From contig JAEVLN010000017.1 in assembly GCA_018350325.1 (NCBI GenBank), positions 806,001 to 870,000 on the forward strand: DNA of 64,000 nt. The letters run 5' to 3'. Below the pieces are notes generated by a model. That model had not been told where the DNA came from. It did not search any database and saw only the letters and a list, made by a program, of their open reading frames with translations. Position numbers and translations under genes: made by a program. The first letter of the stretch is position 1. Every line of letters begins with the position of its first letter. Source of the stretch: Globodera rostochiensis (Eukaryota > Nematoda > Chromadorea > Rhabditida > Heteroderidae). Positions 14,161 through 27,952 of the stretch are shown one piece after another.

Positions 14161-16606
14161 TTAATCACTGTTAAATTGGAACAATGCGTTCACGCGGAAT
14201 TTGGCCATTTTCGGCCCATAGTTTCCGGCCCAAAATTGAGTGTCATTCCCAGAACATTCGACCACCAAATACCGCATGCCCTGTGGGTACTTGCTGAACA
14301 CGTGCTCCACCTTGTGCCAGTGCTCATCTGAAAGAATTCAATTTGTTGAAAATGTTGAAGTTCGACGCTGTCTCCGACCGTCCCATTGCCGGAAGGTTTT
14401 CACTGTGAGCCGTTCCTCGCCGCAACAATGCCGTCCAGCTTTGTCCCGCTTATCGTCGTGAACGTTCACGTCGATGGGAAACATCTTTTGTAAATCCTTT
14501 CATAATTTTATTAATTGAATTTTTCCCTCAGTTTTTTATGGATCGACTTCACCCCTCCCTGTCCATGCCCCTTTATTCACTTTGACTAGCTGCGATTTGA
14601 CTCTGTACACTGAACCACAGTCGCGACGGTTGGCGACCAATTCGGAGACGACGATGGAAGGCACAAATTTGTCCAAAATTTCGTCCTGGTAAAATTAATA
14701 AAATTTCCATGTGCTCATTCATGTATAAATAAAAAATGTAAAGATTGTATTAAAAAATTTTTGTTAAAAAAAGTTTAGGATATAAACCGACCGTCAGCCC
14801 TTCGTCCGCCAATTTGATCACAATTCGCTTTTGAAAGTTTCTGTAACTGATCGCCACACATTCGTCCACCGCCTCCCCCGTGTCCGGACACGCCTTTGGA
14901 CCGTCAATAAACCGCGGCGGAATTTCAATGCGCGCCCTGTGCCTTTGTTTAAAAGATTTAGTTGACATTTGTACCCTTTTTTAAAGCTTTTAACAAAAAC
15001 AAATTTTAATAATTTCTTCAAAAAATTTGAAGACCGCCCCAAAAAGCTATAAAAAAAGAACAAAAAGTAAAGCCCGTCCTGGACCTGGATTTTTCCTGGG
15101 TCCAGAGTCCAAGTCCAGTGGAACCTCCGCGACTCTGGATTTTTTGGGGGATTTTACCTTTCTGTCAGTCGTTTAGACAAGACCATGTTCATTATTTGTA
15201 GCTTTATCTTTTAAATTAATTCTTTGGTCTGAAATATTGCCTTATTCGAAAAAACTTCTGATGGAAAAAAGAAATTTGCTTAGACTGTAAAGAGAAAAAG
15301 CAGCCAAAACACGAATTTGAGTGATTTTGGAGAAATTTTTCTTTAGGAAAAAAATCTCCAAAAAAATAAGTTTTTAGTTGCTTAAAAAGTCCAAAAACGT
15401 TCTAAAAATGACCTGAATAGTTTCTAAAAAGTACCAAATTTAGGTCTGTTGTTTAGCATTAAAACTAGGGTTGAAGCCGGGGGGGGGGGATGGTAAAAAT
15501 GTCGTTTAGGTACCTCGCTCGAAATTCGACAAATCATATACCAATCAACTCCACTCTAAGCCTAACGCACGAATCTGCAAAAATTTCTGCGCGGAAATCA
15601 CTTTGAAGAAAGTTATGGCCCCTCAAAGTTGGCCAAAAACCATAGGGGGGACGGGACCTTTTAACATTTTTGGAAAAAATTTTTGTTCTAAAAATGGTCT
15701 GAAAATATGTTATTTTATGACCTGATTACGAATTTTAAAAACAAAAACCGTTTTAAATTCTCAATTTTATGTTTTTATTGACAAATTCGTAATCAGGGCA
15801 TAAAATAACATATTTGCAGACCATTTTTAGAACAAAAAATTTTTTCAAAAATTTGACCAAAAGGGTCCCCCCTATGGTTTTTGGCCAACTTTGAAGGGCC
15901 ATAACTTTCTTCAAAGTGGTTTCCGCACAAAAATTTTTGCATTTAGTAAATGATTTTGTTAAAAAATTGACAAAAAAAATCTTTTCGGCTTTTAGAGAAA
16001 AGCAGTGGACAATTTCAAAAATGTTCATATTTTGACTAAATATTCTCGCAATACCCCTAATTAGGTAATTAGTGAGGGCGCGTCCTTTGAATTACCCTGT
16101 CTCGTCTTCTGTCCACACAATTCGTTCGCTGAATTCCCATCGCCGATCGGCCACCAAACACTCGGCCCTGCCAAATTTGGTTGTGTCCCACGCGTCGCTC
16201 ACAAAATTGCGTCCAAATGGACGACGAATGGCCACGTGCCGGACAGAACGGAGGCTTAGGCTACCGACAAAGCGACGCCATTCGGGACGGTAATTGCGCA
16301 GTTCCGCCCATTCGATCCAAAAAGATTTGGAGGCCAAAATTCGATGCCATTGCTTCGAGACCTTCAAAATCAGAAAAGAAACTAAAAATCAAAAAAACAA
16401 AAAGCACAAAAACTTTCAACACTCTGAAATTTATTAACTCATCTCACAAAAAAGACTATACAAAATTAAAAACGCACCAACGCGCATGAAATGAGAAGTT
16501 CTTTTGCCGGCATTTGTAAGAGAATCGATTCCATGCCGTTGTCGGGAGCCGCGGACAAATCCATAATTATTTGCTGCCGTTCTTTTAGCATCATCACATT
16601 GCCCAT
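14161..16606 (-). CDS. F-box protein with FBA (sugar-binding type) domain
   Basis: Six exons on the minus strand (16606-16478, 16361-16096, 14942-14792, 14685-14581, 14484-14379, 14327-14161) encode 307 residues. The F-box spans about residues 28-57 (MESILLQMPAKELLISCAL, then VSKQWHRILAS). The FBA domain follows, with RPFGRNFVSDAW, ADEGLTDEILDKFVPSIVVS, RDCGSVYRVKSQL and the signature end WHKVEHVFSKYPQGMRYL then FWAGNYGPK. This matches the FBXO2/FBXO6/FBXO44 group, SCF ubiquitin-ligase adaptors that often bind glycoproteins. Intron 2 (1,153 bp) contains a fold-back repeat. It is divergent from PIGN. Whether the glycan-binding residues are kept cannot be judged by eye. Confidence 0.87.
15575..15943. 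repeat. Fold-back inverted repeat inside the F-box gene intron
   Basis: Two arms of about 160 bp (15575-15735 and 15782-15943) are reverse complements of each other. Matching blocks include TTTGAAGAAAGTTATGGCC with GGCCATAACTTTCTTCAAA, and GTAATCAGG with CCTGATTAC. The arms carry AAAACCATAGGGGGG and its complement. Transcription through intron 2 would give a long hairpin RNA. Confidence 0.85.
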
Positions 16607-17305
16607 TTAGGGCAAAGATTTTCTAAAGAAATGCGTTCAGTCTTTTGTAAGATTGCGCAAAGCTTTTGACATTTGTCAAAAAACCGGATTTTCGCTTTGT
16701 CCCCGAATTTCTTTTTTTGATAATAATCAATTTCATATTTACTATTAGGACCGAGATTTATATTGATTAAAAAACGCGAAATATTGACCAAAAAGTGTCA
16801 AAATATTTTTAAAAATGTGCTAATGACCAAATTCAGTCAATTTTGCGTGAAGACCTTCAGAATTCGCCAATCTTTAACAGTTTCCCTCTATATAAACGTG
16901 CCTAAAAATTGTTCAAGAAATTTTCGGAAAAATGCCTAAAATACGGATTGGATTTACTATGTAAAATTGACGAAATATTGATTTATTTTCAAAATGCCGA
17001 AATATTGATTTATATTGACTAATTGCTCTAATTAATGAATTCTATTTTCGGGCTTTTCTCGTCAAACCCCCCTGTTCGCAAAAAAAAACATGTAAAACTT
17101 GAAAATCTCGGCCCTATTTATTATATTTTCAAAAAGTTTGGCGTTTTGTTTTTTGAACAAATTTGCCCTTCACTTTTAATTTCTTTTTGCTCGTGGACAG
17201 ACGAAAAATGTTTGCCAAAAATTCCTTCAAAATTTAATTGCTTTGAATTGTGATTATTCTTTTTTGGCATTGGCATTTTTGTTTATGCGTGCCGTTCTTT
17301 TTGCA
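16607..17305. promoter_or_regulatory. Divergent intergenic region between the F-box gene and PIGN
   Basis: AT-rich, about 700 bp. It includes a copy of the AATATTGACC dispersed repeat (about 16775-17030). Promoters for both genes must lie here, but I see no convincing TATA box or initiator. Confidence 0.4.
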
Positions 17306-20300
17306 ATGAGTCCTTTGCTGTGCCTCGTTGGCGTCGCCGTCCATTTTCTGCTGCTTTACGCCATTTTTGACATATATTTTTCCTCACCAATTGTGCGCGG
17401 GGCCCGAAGCTTCAAAATCACTTCAAATTCTGACAATTTTACGCCCGCCGATCGACTCGTTTTTTTCTCGGCAGGTTTAATTCTCTAAGCCTAAGCCTAA
17501 GAGAAGGGCATTTTGATTGCAATTCGGAAGGCTCCAATTTTTCCATAAAATGCCAATTACTTTCCAAAGATGGACTTCGCGCGCGAACATTCTATGACCA
17601 TCCAGAACTTTCTCCATATTTGCACGGACTTATCCGGGAGGGAAAAGTTTGTGTAATTGTCATAATAAATATGGAAATTTATCGAAAAAATAATATTTTG
17701 AGGCCGCCTGGGGCAATTTGCAGAGTCATGTGCCAACCGAGTCCAGGCCAGGCCATGTGGCGATGATGGCGGGGTTTTATGAGGACGTCAGCGCGGTCAC
17801 CCGCGGCTGGAAGTAGTCGATTTTTAGGGTTTAATTGAAATTATTTTTAAAGTCGAAAGAATCAATGCTCTCCCCCCCCCAGGCATAATCCGGTGCCATT
17901 CGACAGCACTCTGAACCAATCTTCAATGGCATTTTTGTGGGGTTCGCCGGACATTGTGCATTTGTTTGCCGAGAATGTGGCCAATTCACAAGCGGAGAGT
18001 TATTCCACCGATTTGGAGGATTTTGCGGATGAGGACGCGGCCCAATTGGACCGATGGGTTTTTGAGAGGGTTAAGGTAAAGCCGAAAATTTATGTTTCTT
18101 AAATAAATGAATTCGATAAGACGCTTCTGCAATTGAAATGGTTTTTTTATGAATTGGGGCTTCGATCGCCCCCTCCCGTCCATTCGACAGACGTCGTAAA
18201 ACCGTCAGGAATTTTTTTTTAATTTTTTAAAACAAAATTCGTTAGCATTTTAAAAACCTTAAGGCATTTTTCCGACTCCGGAGTGAGGTGATCTGCAAAG
18301 TCCCCCCCCCCCCCCGCCGCCGCTTATTGAGGCAAATTAATCACTTTTATAATGTTTTAGAATTTTTTGGACGATGCGACGGCCAAAAGTCACCATTTTG
18401 GCATTCGACGTTCTTCCACCTTTTTCCTCCATTTGCTCGGCCTGGACACGAACGGACACGGGCACAAGCCCAACTCGGAGCAGTACTTAAAAAACATCGC
18501 CACCGTCGACAGAGGCGTCAGCGAGACCGTCCAACTTTTTGAAACATTTTTTGGCGATAACCGGTCTAAAATCTGTCAGTTGAGTTTGGCACATTCAAAC
18601 AAAAAAACATTTTAGCACGGCTTTTCTGTTTACGGCAGACCATGGAATGACCGATTGGGGCTCACACGGTAACTATTTGCAGAAGTGCACTGATTTTTAG
18701 AATATAAATTTAACGTCACTTTCATGCCTTGGGGGGAGGGAGGGAGGGGGGAGTCATAAAGATTTATTTATGTAAATTTATATGCCATTTGAACGCCGTT
18801 TGTTTGAGTCCAAGAGAATTGTCAGGTTCCAACCAAAGAGCCCCTAGATTGCCCTTTTAAATGGCAATGCCGCTTTTTGAAATTTGCCATTTTTTGTGAA
18901 GTTTTTTCCGTTAAAAAGTTCAAATAACAACTCAAATTGCTTGCGCACACTCGACCTTTAAATTTAAACCGTTTTTAAGTCTCGGTACTGAAGTACCCTT
19001 TAGCTGGGAACTCAAATGGAATCGATACATTTCTTACTCGAGGGTTGAGACTCTCGGAACATTCATATCCAACTCTCGATTCTCGACCCAACCTTTGCAT
19101 TGGCAAGGCGACGGCACCGACGATGAGGTGAACGTGCCGTTTTTGGCCTGGGGTGCCGGTGTGGAGCCCGGCGCCCCGGGCCAAAAAGTGGCGCTGGCCC
19201 AGGTGGACATGGCCCCGTTACAAGCCGCACTGCTCGGCACCGCCATTCCCGTGAACAGTTTCGGCACCGCGCCTTTGCAACTTTTGCGTGCAACGCCAAA
19301 GTACAAATTTTTAGTGGCACACGCAAATTTCAAACAGGTGAAATGTGGAACAATCACGAGACATTTACTTTATGGCTTGGAATTTTTGAAACTCCTGAAA
19401 ATTGTCCTTTTTAAATATTTAAACTTACCGTATCCGGCAGATGGTGGAACAGTACGCCATAATCCGTCAGGAGCGATTGTCGCATTCGTTTCGAATGTTT
19501 TTTACCGAGGCGCCCTTTCTACGGTACGACGCACTGCGCTATATTGAAGCGGAAATTGACCGTTTGGCACAACTGAAACGCTTCGAGGCGGCCTGCCGGG
19601 TGCTTCCTCACTTTTTTATTTCTGAAAATTGAATTTTTTTTTTTTAAAATCTCGGACTTAACCCGGTACTCTAGGCCAAGGGGTTTTTTTTCAATCGTTC
19701 GGCAAGCATTTTATGGGTAAATTGTAAATCTTTTTGAGGTTTGTCTGAAATGGATTCGGCCGGTGCACGAGGCCCTCGACTATTACCATCGCTATCACCG
19801 CTTCAGTCAGGGCACGGCCATTGCGGCACTGTTTTTTGCATGGAATTTTTTGCTTTACGCCTCAATTTTTGGGTGGGCTATTAAAACATAAATTGAAATT
19901 GGTTCGTTTTGGAATTGTCAATTTAATCGTTTTTAATTATTTTGACACTTTTATCAGCTCCCACCAGCGCCTCTCTGTCCGCCGCCTGTTCACCCCCAAC
20001 CGCCCCTTCTGTGGCCTTTTGTTCATCTCCGTCGTTCTGATCCGTCTCCAATATTTGCCGTTGTCAAATTATTTGTACTTTTTGAGTCCGATTGCTTTGT
20101 TCTCTGTCGCGCTGAATATGTTGGGATGGCAACAGAACTTTGGCTGCTGGAACATTAATAACGCCCGGCAGCAATATTTGGACTACAAAATGCCAGAAAG
20201 GAGACAAATTGCGGCATTTACGGCAAAAATTGGCTTGGCTGGTAGAAGATTTATTTGTTATTTTGTAAATTGGAGAAGTTTTGGGATTTGGGATTTGAGA

Positions 20301-22272
20301 TTGAAGGGATTGCAATTGCAGCGATTCCCTAAAGTAATCAGAATTTCCATGACAAAAACCCTAACCCTTTGAAGTTTAAATTAAATGATGTTAATGAGTT
20401 TCCCTAACCCTTTGGAGTTTAAATTAAATTGATGTTAATGACCAAAACCCTTTGAAGTTTTGTCCGTTCTTTTGCTCGTCGGCGTGTTCTTTGAGCGCAC
20501 AATGCTTTCCCTGGTTTTTGCTGCCATTTCGCCTTTTTTTCTGTTCTCAAGAAAAGTTTCTGTTGGCAGAGAGTTCAAATGGTTTAATTTTGATGCATTT
20601 TTTAAATATAAATAAAAATAATTAGTCATAATTTCATTTTAGTTCCTTGGCCTGGTTTTTGCTTTCGTTGGTTTTAGCCGTTTTTCCCCTTTTGCCCACC
20701 GTCGGCGGCGCCCCAAATGCCTTTTTGGTGTTTTTGGCAGAATTTGCCGTTTCAATCGCTCTTCGAAATTATATTTCGAAACAGCCAAATTCAAATTGTG
20801 CTCCGTCCATTTTGATCGCCTATCGATGTCACACATTCATTACGATAATGCTCCTAATTACGGCAATTACGGTGAACATTTGGAGAGGGGGGGGGTGGGT
20901 CATTTGAAATAACAATTAATTTATAATAAAATTTAATATTAATTTTAGGATTCTTCCAAAATGATTCGCCCTTTTGCGTGGCTTTCGCTGCCTTCGGCGT
21001 TTGTTCTTCCCATTTGGGCGTCCCCGGGACGCCTTTTCGATCGGCTCACTTTGTGGCTTTCATTTCTTCAGGTCCGACAAAGCATTTTATTCTAAATACT
21101 TTATAATTTATTTATTTAATATAATTTTTATAAAATATATTTCCATTTCAGTTGCCTTTTGTGATGCTTTCAGTTGGCCACGAGGCGCTGTTTTTGCCAG
21201 TTTTCTCCGTTTTTTTGCTGCTTTACGTCCTTTTGGAGCAACCAAACATTGCCGGAACCCAATTTTTGGACATCGAAATTGGAGAAAAAATCATTTTTCA
21301 AGGCAAAAAAGGCAAAAAGATTTATATTATACGAAAAATTAATTGCTAAAAGATGAATTTTTCTATTTAAACTTTTTTTAGTAGTGACTGGCCAAATTGT
21401 AAATTTAACGAAACTCCGGGCCGGCCCGGTAGGGTTTGGGAAATAGAATTGGACCCGCGGGCTTTTTTTCGAGCAGCCCAAAAAGGGCCGGGGCATTTTT
21501 GGAGGGTTTCGCCGGGGGGGGGGGACTTTTTTGGGAAAATCCGAATCCTACGGCCCGGTCGGTGCCGCGGTCACTAAAATTGTTAATTTTTGAAAAAAAA
21601 AACATTCAGACGATTTGCTTCTTCAAAGGCACCCTACAGCATCCGATTGGTCGAGAGCCTTTTTTCTGGTTGCCACAATTGAAATGGGTAAGGCGCAATT
21701 TCATGAATGATTTTATATAATTTTACGGAATTTTGCTAATTCAATTTAATATGAATTTATTAAATTAAAAAAAACATTTCTTTGCAGCGTTTTTCGGCAC
21801 CGGAAACATCGCCTCTCTGAACTCGTTCAACCCGTCCTTTCTGCGCCATTTCCTCTCCGTTTTCTCCCCTTTCACAATGGCATCTTTGCTGTTCCTCAAA
21901 GTCGGCATTCCTTTCTTTGCCCTTTCTTTGTGCTTTGCCGCCGCCGCTTCCATCGATGGCAAATATTTTGTGCAAAAAGTGCACAACATCGGGCGCCTCT
22001 CGGCAATGGTTGCGATGATCACCAACGCAATGGCAATGGTTCGCTGACAATGAAATGGCATAAATGCCAAATTTGAATCAATTTTATTTGACTTACTTTT
22101 CCATTCCCTCTACCAAAAGGTGTTCTTTTGCTGTCTTCGAACGGACGGTTCATGGCTTCAGATCGGCATTTCCATCAGCAATTACGTGATCTGTTTGATG
22201 TGTTCCGCTTTCGTTTATTTGCTGCTCAACATTGCCAATGCTTTGCTTCACCTTCCGCCGGTGGCCCAATGA
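17306..22272 (+). CDS. PIGN: GPI ethanolamine phosphate transferase 1 (PIGN)
   Basis: ER membrane enzyme that adds ethanolamine phosphate to the first mannose of GPI precursors. Seventeen exons: 17306-17474, 17570-17646, 17703-17812, 17883-18075, 18361-18563, 18616-18668, 19108-19337, 19441-19599, 19739-19872, 19958-20241, 20458-20581, 20643-20871, 20949-21071, 21152-21302, 21610-21687, 21788-22038, 22120-22272; 906 residues (human about 930). Lumenal alkaline-phosphatase-like motifs: [54 protein letters not shown]. The C-terminal half is multi-pass membrane, with [20 protein letters not shown]. Intron 14 has a GC donor and holds a MITE-like insert. An upstream in-frame ATG at 17285 would add seven residues; I chose 17306 because it matches the length of the family N-terminus. 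Confidence 0.95.
21382..21576. mobile_element. MITE-like insert in PIGN intron 14
   Basis: The ends are inverted, TAGTGACTGGC on the left and the complement of TAGTGACCGCGG on the right. The interior is GC-rich with a poly-G run near 21515. No clear target duplication is visible. It sits inside an intron whose donor is GC rather than GT. Confidence 0.55.
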
Positions 22273-23158
22273 TTTTTATGTACATAAATTATTTTTTAAG
22301 TTTTAATTATCTGTTTGTGTAAATCCCTTTGAATTTTTTGCCTTTAGCTTTAATTATGAATTTGAAAAATGCATTTTTATTTAATTTTGTATGTTTCGGT
22401 GTCTCTTATCGAAAATTTTTGAATAATAAATATTGAAACTCGAAGTTTTAAACATTTATTTGCCTAGCTATTCATTTAAATATTAGCATTCACTAAAAGT
22501 TGTGATCGGTTTCTTTTTGTGATAATTCTCAACGAACGAATTGCCATCGTCCGATCAGCGACCGGTCGGGTCGATGGAGTTCTTCTCCCCCATTAATCTC
22601 TCATCCCTTCTGATCCCATCCATTCATCATCAATTCTTCCACCACCAAACAAGTTTTTCCTTAAAAATAGCAACCATTCGGAACCGAAAATCGCTCATCC
22701 CACACAATCAACCAAATTTTGGGCAGCAAATTTCCTGTTGCCCTGGAGGGAGAGAGTGTCGATTGGTAATTTAATCATGCCGTTTAACGCAAAAAAAGAC
22801 TTTAATTGGCAGTGCAGGGTGATGGTCCATCCGATCATAAGGAGCTGGCTGATTGATTGATCACTCCCCCAGGGCATCAACGAAGAAAAAAGCTTTTCCC
22901 CCACAAAATGCTTGATTTCCTTCGCAAGTTCAGTCACTGCCATTGCTTTGATTATCTTGTGGTGGAAGGACGCGTTGATAATCTCTGTTAAAACCTGAAG
23001 CCAAATGGACGGGTGGTGGGTGGGTATATAAAGGGGAGGGTAGTCGCCACTTTTGTTGAATGAATCAGTGAATCAGTCAAATCAGTGCATTTGGCCTAAC
23101 CAATTCGATTACCGATTTCCTCACAATCAAATTTTAACTTTTTCCCATCAAGTCGACC
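22273..23158. promoter_or_regulatory. Upstream region of collagen 1 with TATA box
   Basis: TATATAAAG at 23025-23033 lies 126 bp before the collagen ATG and is a good TATA box. The remaining sequence from 22273 shows no gene. Confidence 0.6.
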
Positions 23159-24357
23159 ATGAAGGTTCACACGGCCACCTTCTTGGCCTCCTCCGTGTCG
23201 GGCATCTCCTTGCTGGCCTGTCTGGTGCTTATTGCAAACATTTACAACGATGTGCAGCAGATTTGGCAGGAGTTGGACCAGCAAATTGTCGTTTTCCGTG
23301 CCGAGACGGACGACCTGTGGCGCGACATGATGAAGCTGGGCCAGAAAGCGCGCGTTCGGCGCGGCGCTGCAGGGTACGAAAGCGGAAGCGCAGCGGTCAA
23401 CGCCGGCCCCAGCGTGTCTGCCGGACCTCACGCACCTTCTAACTCACGTTAGTAGCATTAAACTAGGGCTAAGTGCTAAGTTCTTTTAGTTTGTGTTTCA
23501 ATTAAATCATTTCTCAGGCGGATCGTCCCACGCTAATGGCGGCGCCTCGCCCGGCGTTCCCCCCGGCGGCGTCGCTCCACCCAGCGTTCCGCCAAGCATC
23601 CAGACCGGAGCACCCGGAGCTGCCGGATGCAGTAAGTGTAAGAGCAGTTTTTGGTACAAAAAGCATTTTGCAAAGATTGTCAAACTGGCTCGGCAAACCG
23701 TTGCCCGGCTGGTCCACCCGGGCCTCCTGGAGTGCCTGGAAAGCCCGGAAAGGAGGGAATTGATGGCATTCCCGGTCAAAGCGGTAAGGACGCATTGGAC
23801 GTGACTCCGGAAGTTCCACAGTTTGGATGGTTGGTCATTGGAATTGGAAGATAAGTAACTGATATTTTGTACTATTAAGCTTCAACTGTCCCTCCGGACC
23901 CCAAGGGCAGGTGGGCCCTATCGGACGTCCTGGCCCGAAGGGTCACGGGGGCGCGAAGGGTCAGCCTGGACACTCTGGTCGCGACGGCAACCCCGGACCG
24001 GCGGGCGAACCGGGCCCCCCCGGCCCGGTAGGTCCTCTGGGCACGCCTGGCCTCCAGGGCGAGAAGGGCCGCGACTCGGAGCATCAAATCGGTCGTCAGG
24101 GACCGCGTGGCGCCCGCGGACCGACCGGAGCGCTAGGACCTCCTGGCGAACCCGGACTCAGTGCACCGCCGGGCGTGCCCGGATCTGGTGGAGAGCAGGG
24201 CGGACCGGGCCCCGTGGGAGTGCCGGGAGGCCCAGGAGCGGCGGGAGAGGAGGGCGCCGCCGGGCGGCCAGGCCCCGACGCGGAGTATTGCCCATGCCCG
24301 CAACGCTCAGAGGGCGGCGTGAAAGGCGCCGGCGCTGGACAGTACCGCAAAGCCTAA
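23159..24357 (+). CDS. Cuticle collagen (341 residues)
   Basis: Structural exoskeleton collagen. Exons 23159-23447, 23518-23631, 23676-23820 and 23880-24357. The N-terminal nematode cuticle collagen domain has a membrane segment ([20 protein letters not shown]). A basic KARVRR site suits subtilisin-like processing. Gly-X-Y blocks are interrupted by cysteine knots ([27 protein letters not shown]) and the C-terminus is EYCPCPQRS. The exon 3 donor (CCACA, GTTTGG at 23821) was chosen by phase and because earlier donors break the collagen frame. The spliced length equals that of the second collagen 1.3 kb downstream, same strand, but the knots and C-terminus differ, so they are not a fresh duplicate. 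Confidence 0.93.
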
Positions 24358-25106
24358 ACTGCTGCAAAGTTGGAAAGCAAATGAAAAAGACGACAATAAT
24401 GAAGATGTTGGATATGTCTTGAAACTTTGATAAATGAATCAATTAGCGAAAATTGATTTGAATAAAAATATGAAGCAAAATCAGAAGAAGGGTTTTCGGT
24501 TCCTGGAAATTCTTTGGGTACCCGAACCGAGATACAAACCAAAAAATCCCGGTTCTACAATTCGTTCCGGTTTGGTTCGGAACGGACAACCCTCGTCAAA
24601 AGGAATAATGTTCATTAATTTGAATTAATTAGTAATGTTATAGTGAAATCTGTTTGATTTACTGTGAGGTTCCACCGATACTACCAACAAAAAAAAAACT
24701 TTCTTTGCTGTAAGGCAAAAAAAAAACATTTTTTGGTGTAAAGACAAAATTGCCCCGGTGATGTGTGATGATGATCTTTTTTTTGTGAATTTTGTGTTGT
24801 CAAAACGGCCTTGAAAACGACGAGAGTATTAATTACAAAATGGATAATGTCTTGCGAATGTAAAGTTGGGAATGCCCGAGGCTCAAATGGGGACAAAACA
24901 ATTTCTTTTACTGCTTTGGCATTCTCAAAGCGAAGAGTGGCAAAATGCAAGACCAGATTCTAGCCGAAATATGTGAAATGAGACGAAAAGCTACGCATTA
25001 AAGAAAGAATTGAAAGAAAAGAAAAAGCTTGTAAAAGGAAGCAACTATTTAATTGTTGATTGGTCACTTTAATGAAACTTAAGCTTCCCAAAATTTAATT
25101 AATGAA
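24358..25106. other. Intergenic region between collagens, no firm gene
   Basis: Contains a GGTTCGG/CCGAACC-rich imperfect palindrome (about 24490-24600), like the GAACCGTTCACCGG block at 45260-45330. The remainder is AT-rich. Confidence 0.4.
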
Positions 25107-25572
25107 TTAGAGAAGCGGATGTGGCCAATTGATCATTTGGTTGGGCGACAGATCGACAGCGTTGTCGGCTGACCGGACCGGTGTGTGACCGCGCAACGCA
25201 AACTTTCCAAACTTTCGCCATCCGCCAACAAAATAAACAAAATTAAATTTAACATTACTAACTTTTTGGGACTGTATTTCGTCAGCAGAAGGCGAAAGGA
25301 AACGAACGTTTTTTTGTTGTTTGTTCATTTGCTGATTATTATTAATCCATTCCCTTTCATCTTTCACATTTTATCACTTTTTTTGTTTTTGGAGGTTCGG
25401 CTGCCTGCGCGAGGTCAAAACTCGTTTTGATGATGACGCTCGGGGGCGGCAACACTTTCAATCGGCCGGACAGCGAGCGGCGGCAGGGCAAAGGCGAAAA
25501 GTCACCGGACGGACCGTTACGCCGTTCCGTCAAAAAAACCAAAAAACTGAAGGCCATCATCCTCCGCCTCTG
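25107..25572 (-). CDS. Possible short minus-strand gene, unrecognised
   Basis: Two GC-rich stretches in an AT-rich setting have open minus-strand frames: about 25572-25390 (containing RRNGPSGDFSPLPCRRSLSG) and about 25320-25107 (RFLSPSADEIQSQK, ending INWPHPLL). They could be exons of a small protein. Another frame starts MSEAEDDGLQFFG near 25577 and meets the first stretch across a poly-T run, so an assembly frameshift is possible. I cannot fix the splice sites or name a family. It is head-to-head with collagen 2. Confidence 0.3.
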
Positions 25573-25691
25573 ACATGGCATAATCCTTATTTAAGGGAGT
25601 TCTAATTGCTAAACCATCGACAGAAAGCGAATTATTCGACACAAACATTTCATAACCAACAAACATTTTCAATTTGAAACCCTTTCAGAGA

Positions 25692-26953
<1,262 letters not shown>

Positions 26954-27952
26954 ACCGGATTGAGAAGAGAAAGCTGTGAGGGCAAATGATGATGAGAATG
27001 ACCATCGGACAGATCAGAACAGATTTGGATTGATGAAGATAATGAATAAATAATAATGCATGCTTTGCAAAGCCAACTTTTTGATTTGGACTAGCTTTTT
27101 TAGTCCATATACCCAGAATTTTAAAATGACCGGGTCTGGAAACCGAATTCCAGACACTAGGAATAACCCGGGCCGGGTTCGAACAACCCGGATACAATTT
27201 TTTTGTGATTTGGCACATTTTGACGGTTTCTGTCAACTAATGAAGTTTTATGCCTTCCAATTTGCATGTGCCGCTTTCGAAACAAAAATAAAATATCCTT
27301 ATTTAAGCATATATTTGAATAGTGGACTATCGGTTGGGGCTTCATTAAATTATTTTATAGTGTTTTCATTATTTAAAATTATATTGTTCTTTTTACTCTT
27401 TGCCCACATTCTCGAGGTGTTGTCCGTTTTGTTAACCCAAAAAGCGAATTGAATCCCGTGAACCAATGGTTTTTTGTTCTCTTTTACTACATTTAGTTCG
27501 GCGATATTCTATCGCTTACGACCATACCACGTTGAAAGCTTGTCACAATTTTTTTTTTGTTTTAATCATTTAGATTTTGTTTTAATCATCGACTTTTATT
27601 CCCCCTTGATCACAAGCAAATATTTAAATGGAGTGATCGGTGTTTGATAAGCTGTTACCTAACGAATATTTTTTTTTATTTAGGTACTTTTCCAAAAAGG
27701 GGTCATAGCATCTCTAAACTATTTTACCAATATCGATTTTAAATTTTTGTTAATTTACATTTTCTTATAATCGCCATAAAAATGGATAGTCGAAGAGAAG
27801 TGCGCTTGGTTTTATCCCATAAACAATATTATGGAGATCGGAGTTGCAGCAAGAAAATAACAAATGATGGGAAATCGAAACAAATGATGGTAATGAATGA
27901 AAAAAACGATGTCATTTGTCCAATCACTGACCAAAGTGATCAGACAGACCGA
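26954..27952. other. Intergenic region with decayed 5S-unit remnant
   Basis: Holds a palindromic CCGGGTTCGAACAACCCGG-like block near 27168-27193, then the 5S fragment listed separately. Its downstream flank (27555-27660) matches the spacer after the 5S genes in the 33-44 kb array. No gene. Confidence 0.55.
27514..27540 (+). pseudogene. Truncated 5S rRNA fragment
   Basis: The first 26 or so bases match the 5' end of the 5S genes at 36854 (TTACGACCATACCACGTTGA), then similarity stops. The next 100 bp match the spacer that follows the intact 5S genes (TTTTGTTTTAATCATTTAGA and GTTTGATAAGCTGTTAC), so the 5S body was deleted. Confidence 0.8.

Noticed and set aside
19821..20372. 183-codon single frame as a separate gene
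   Set aside because: Its middle part is PIGN exon 10; the ends are intron sequence read through.
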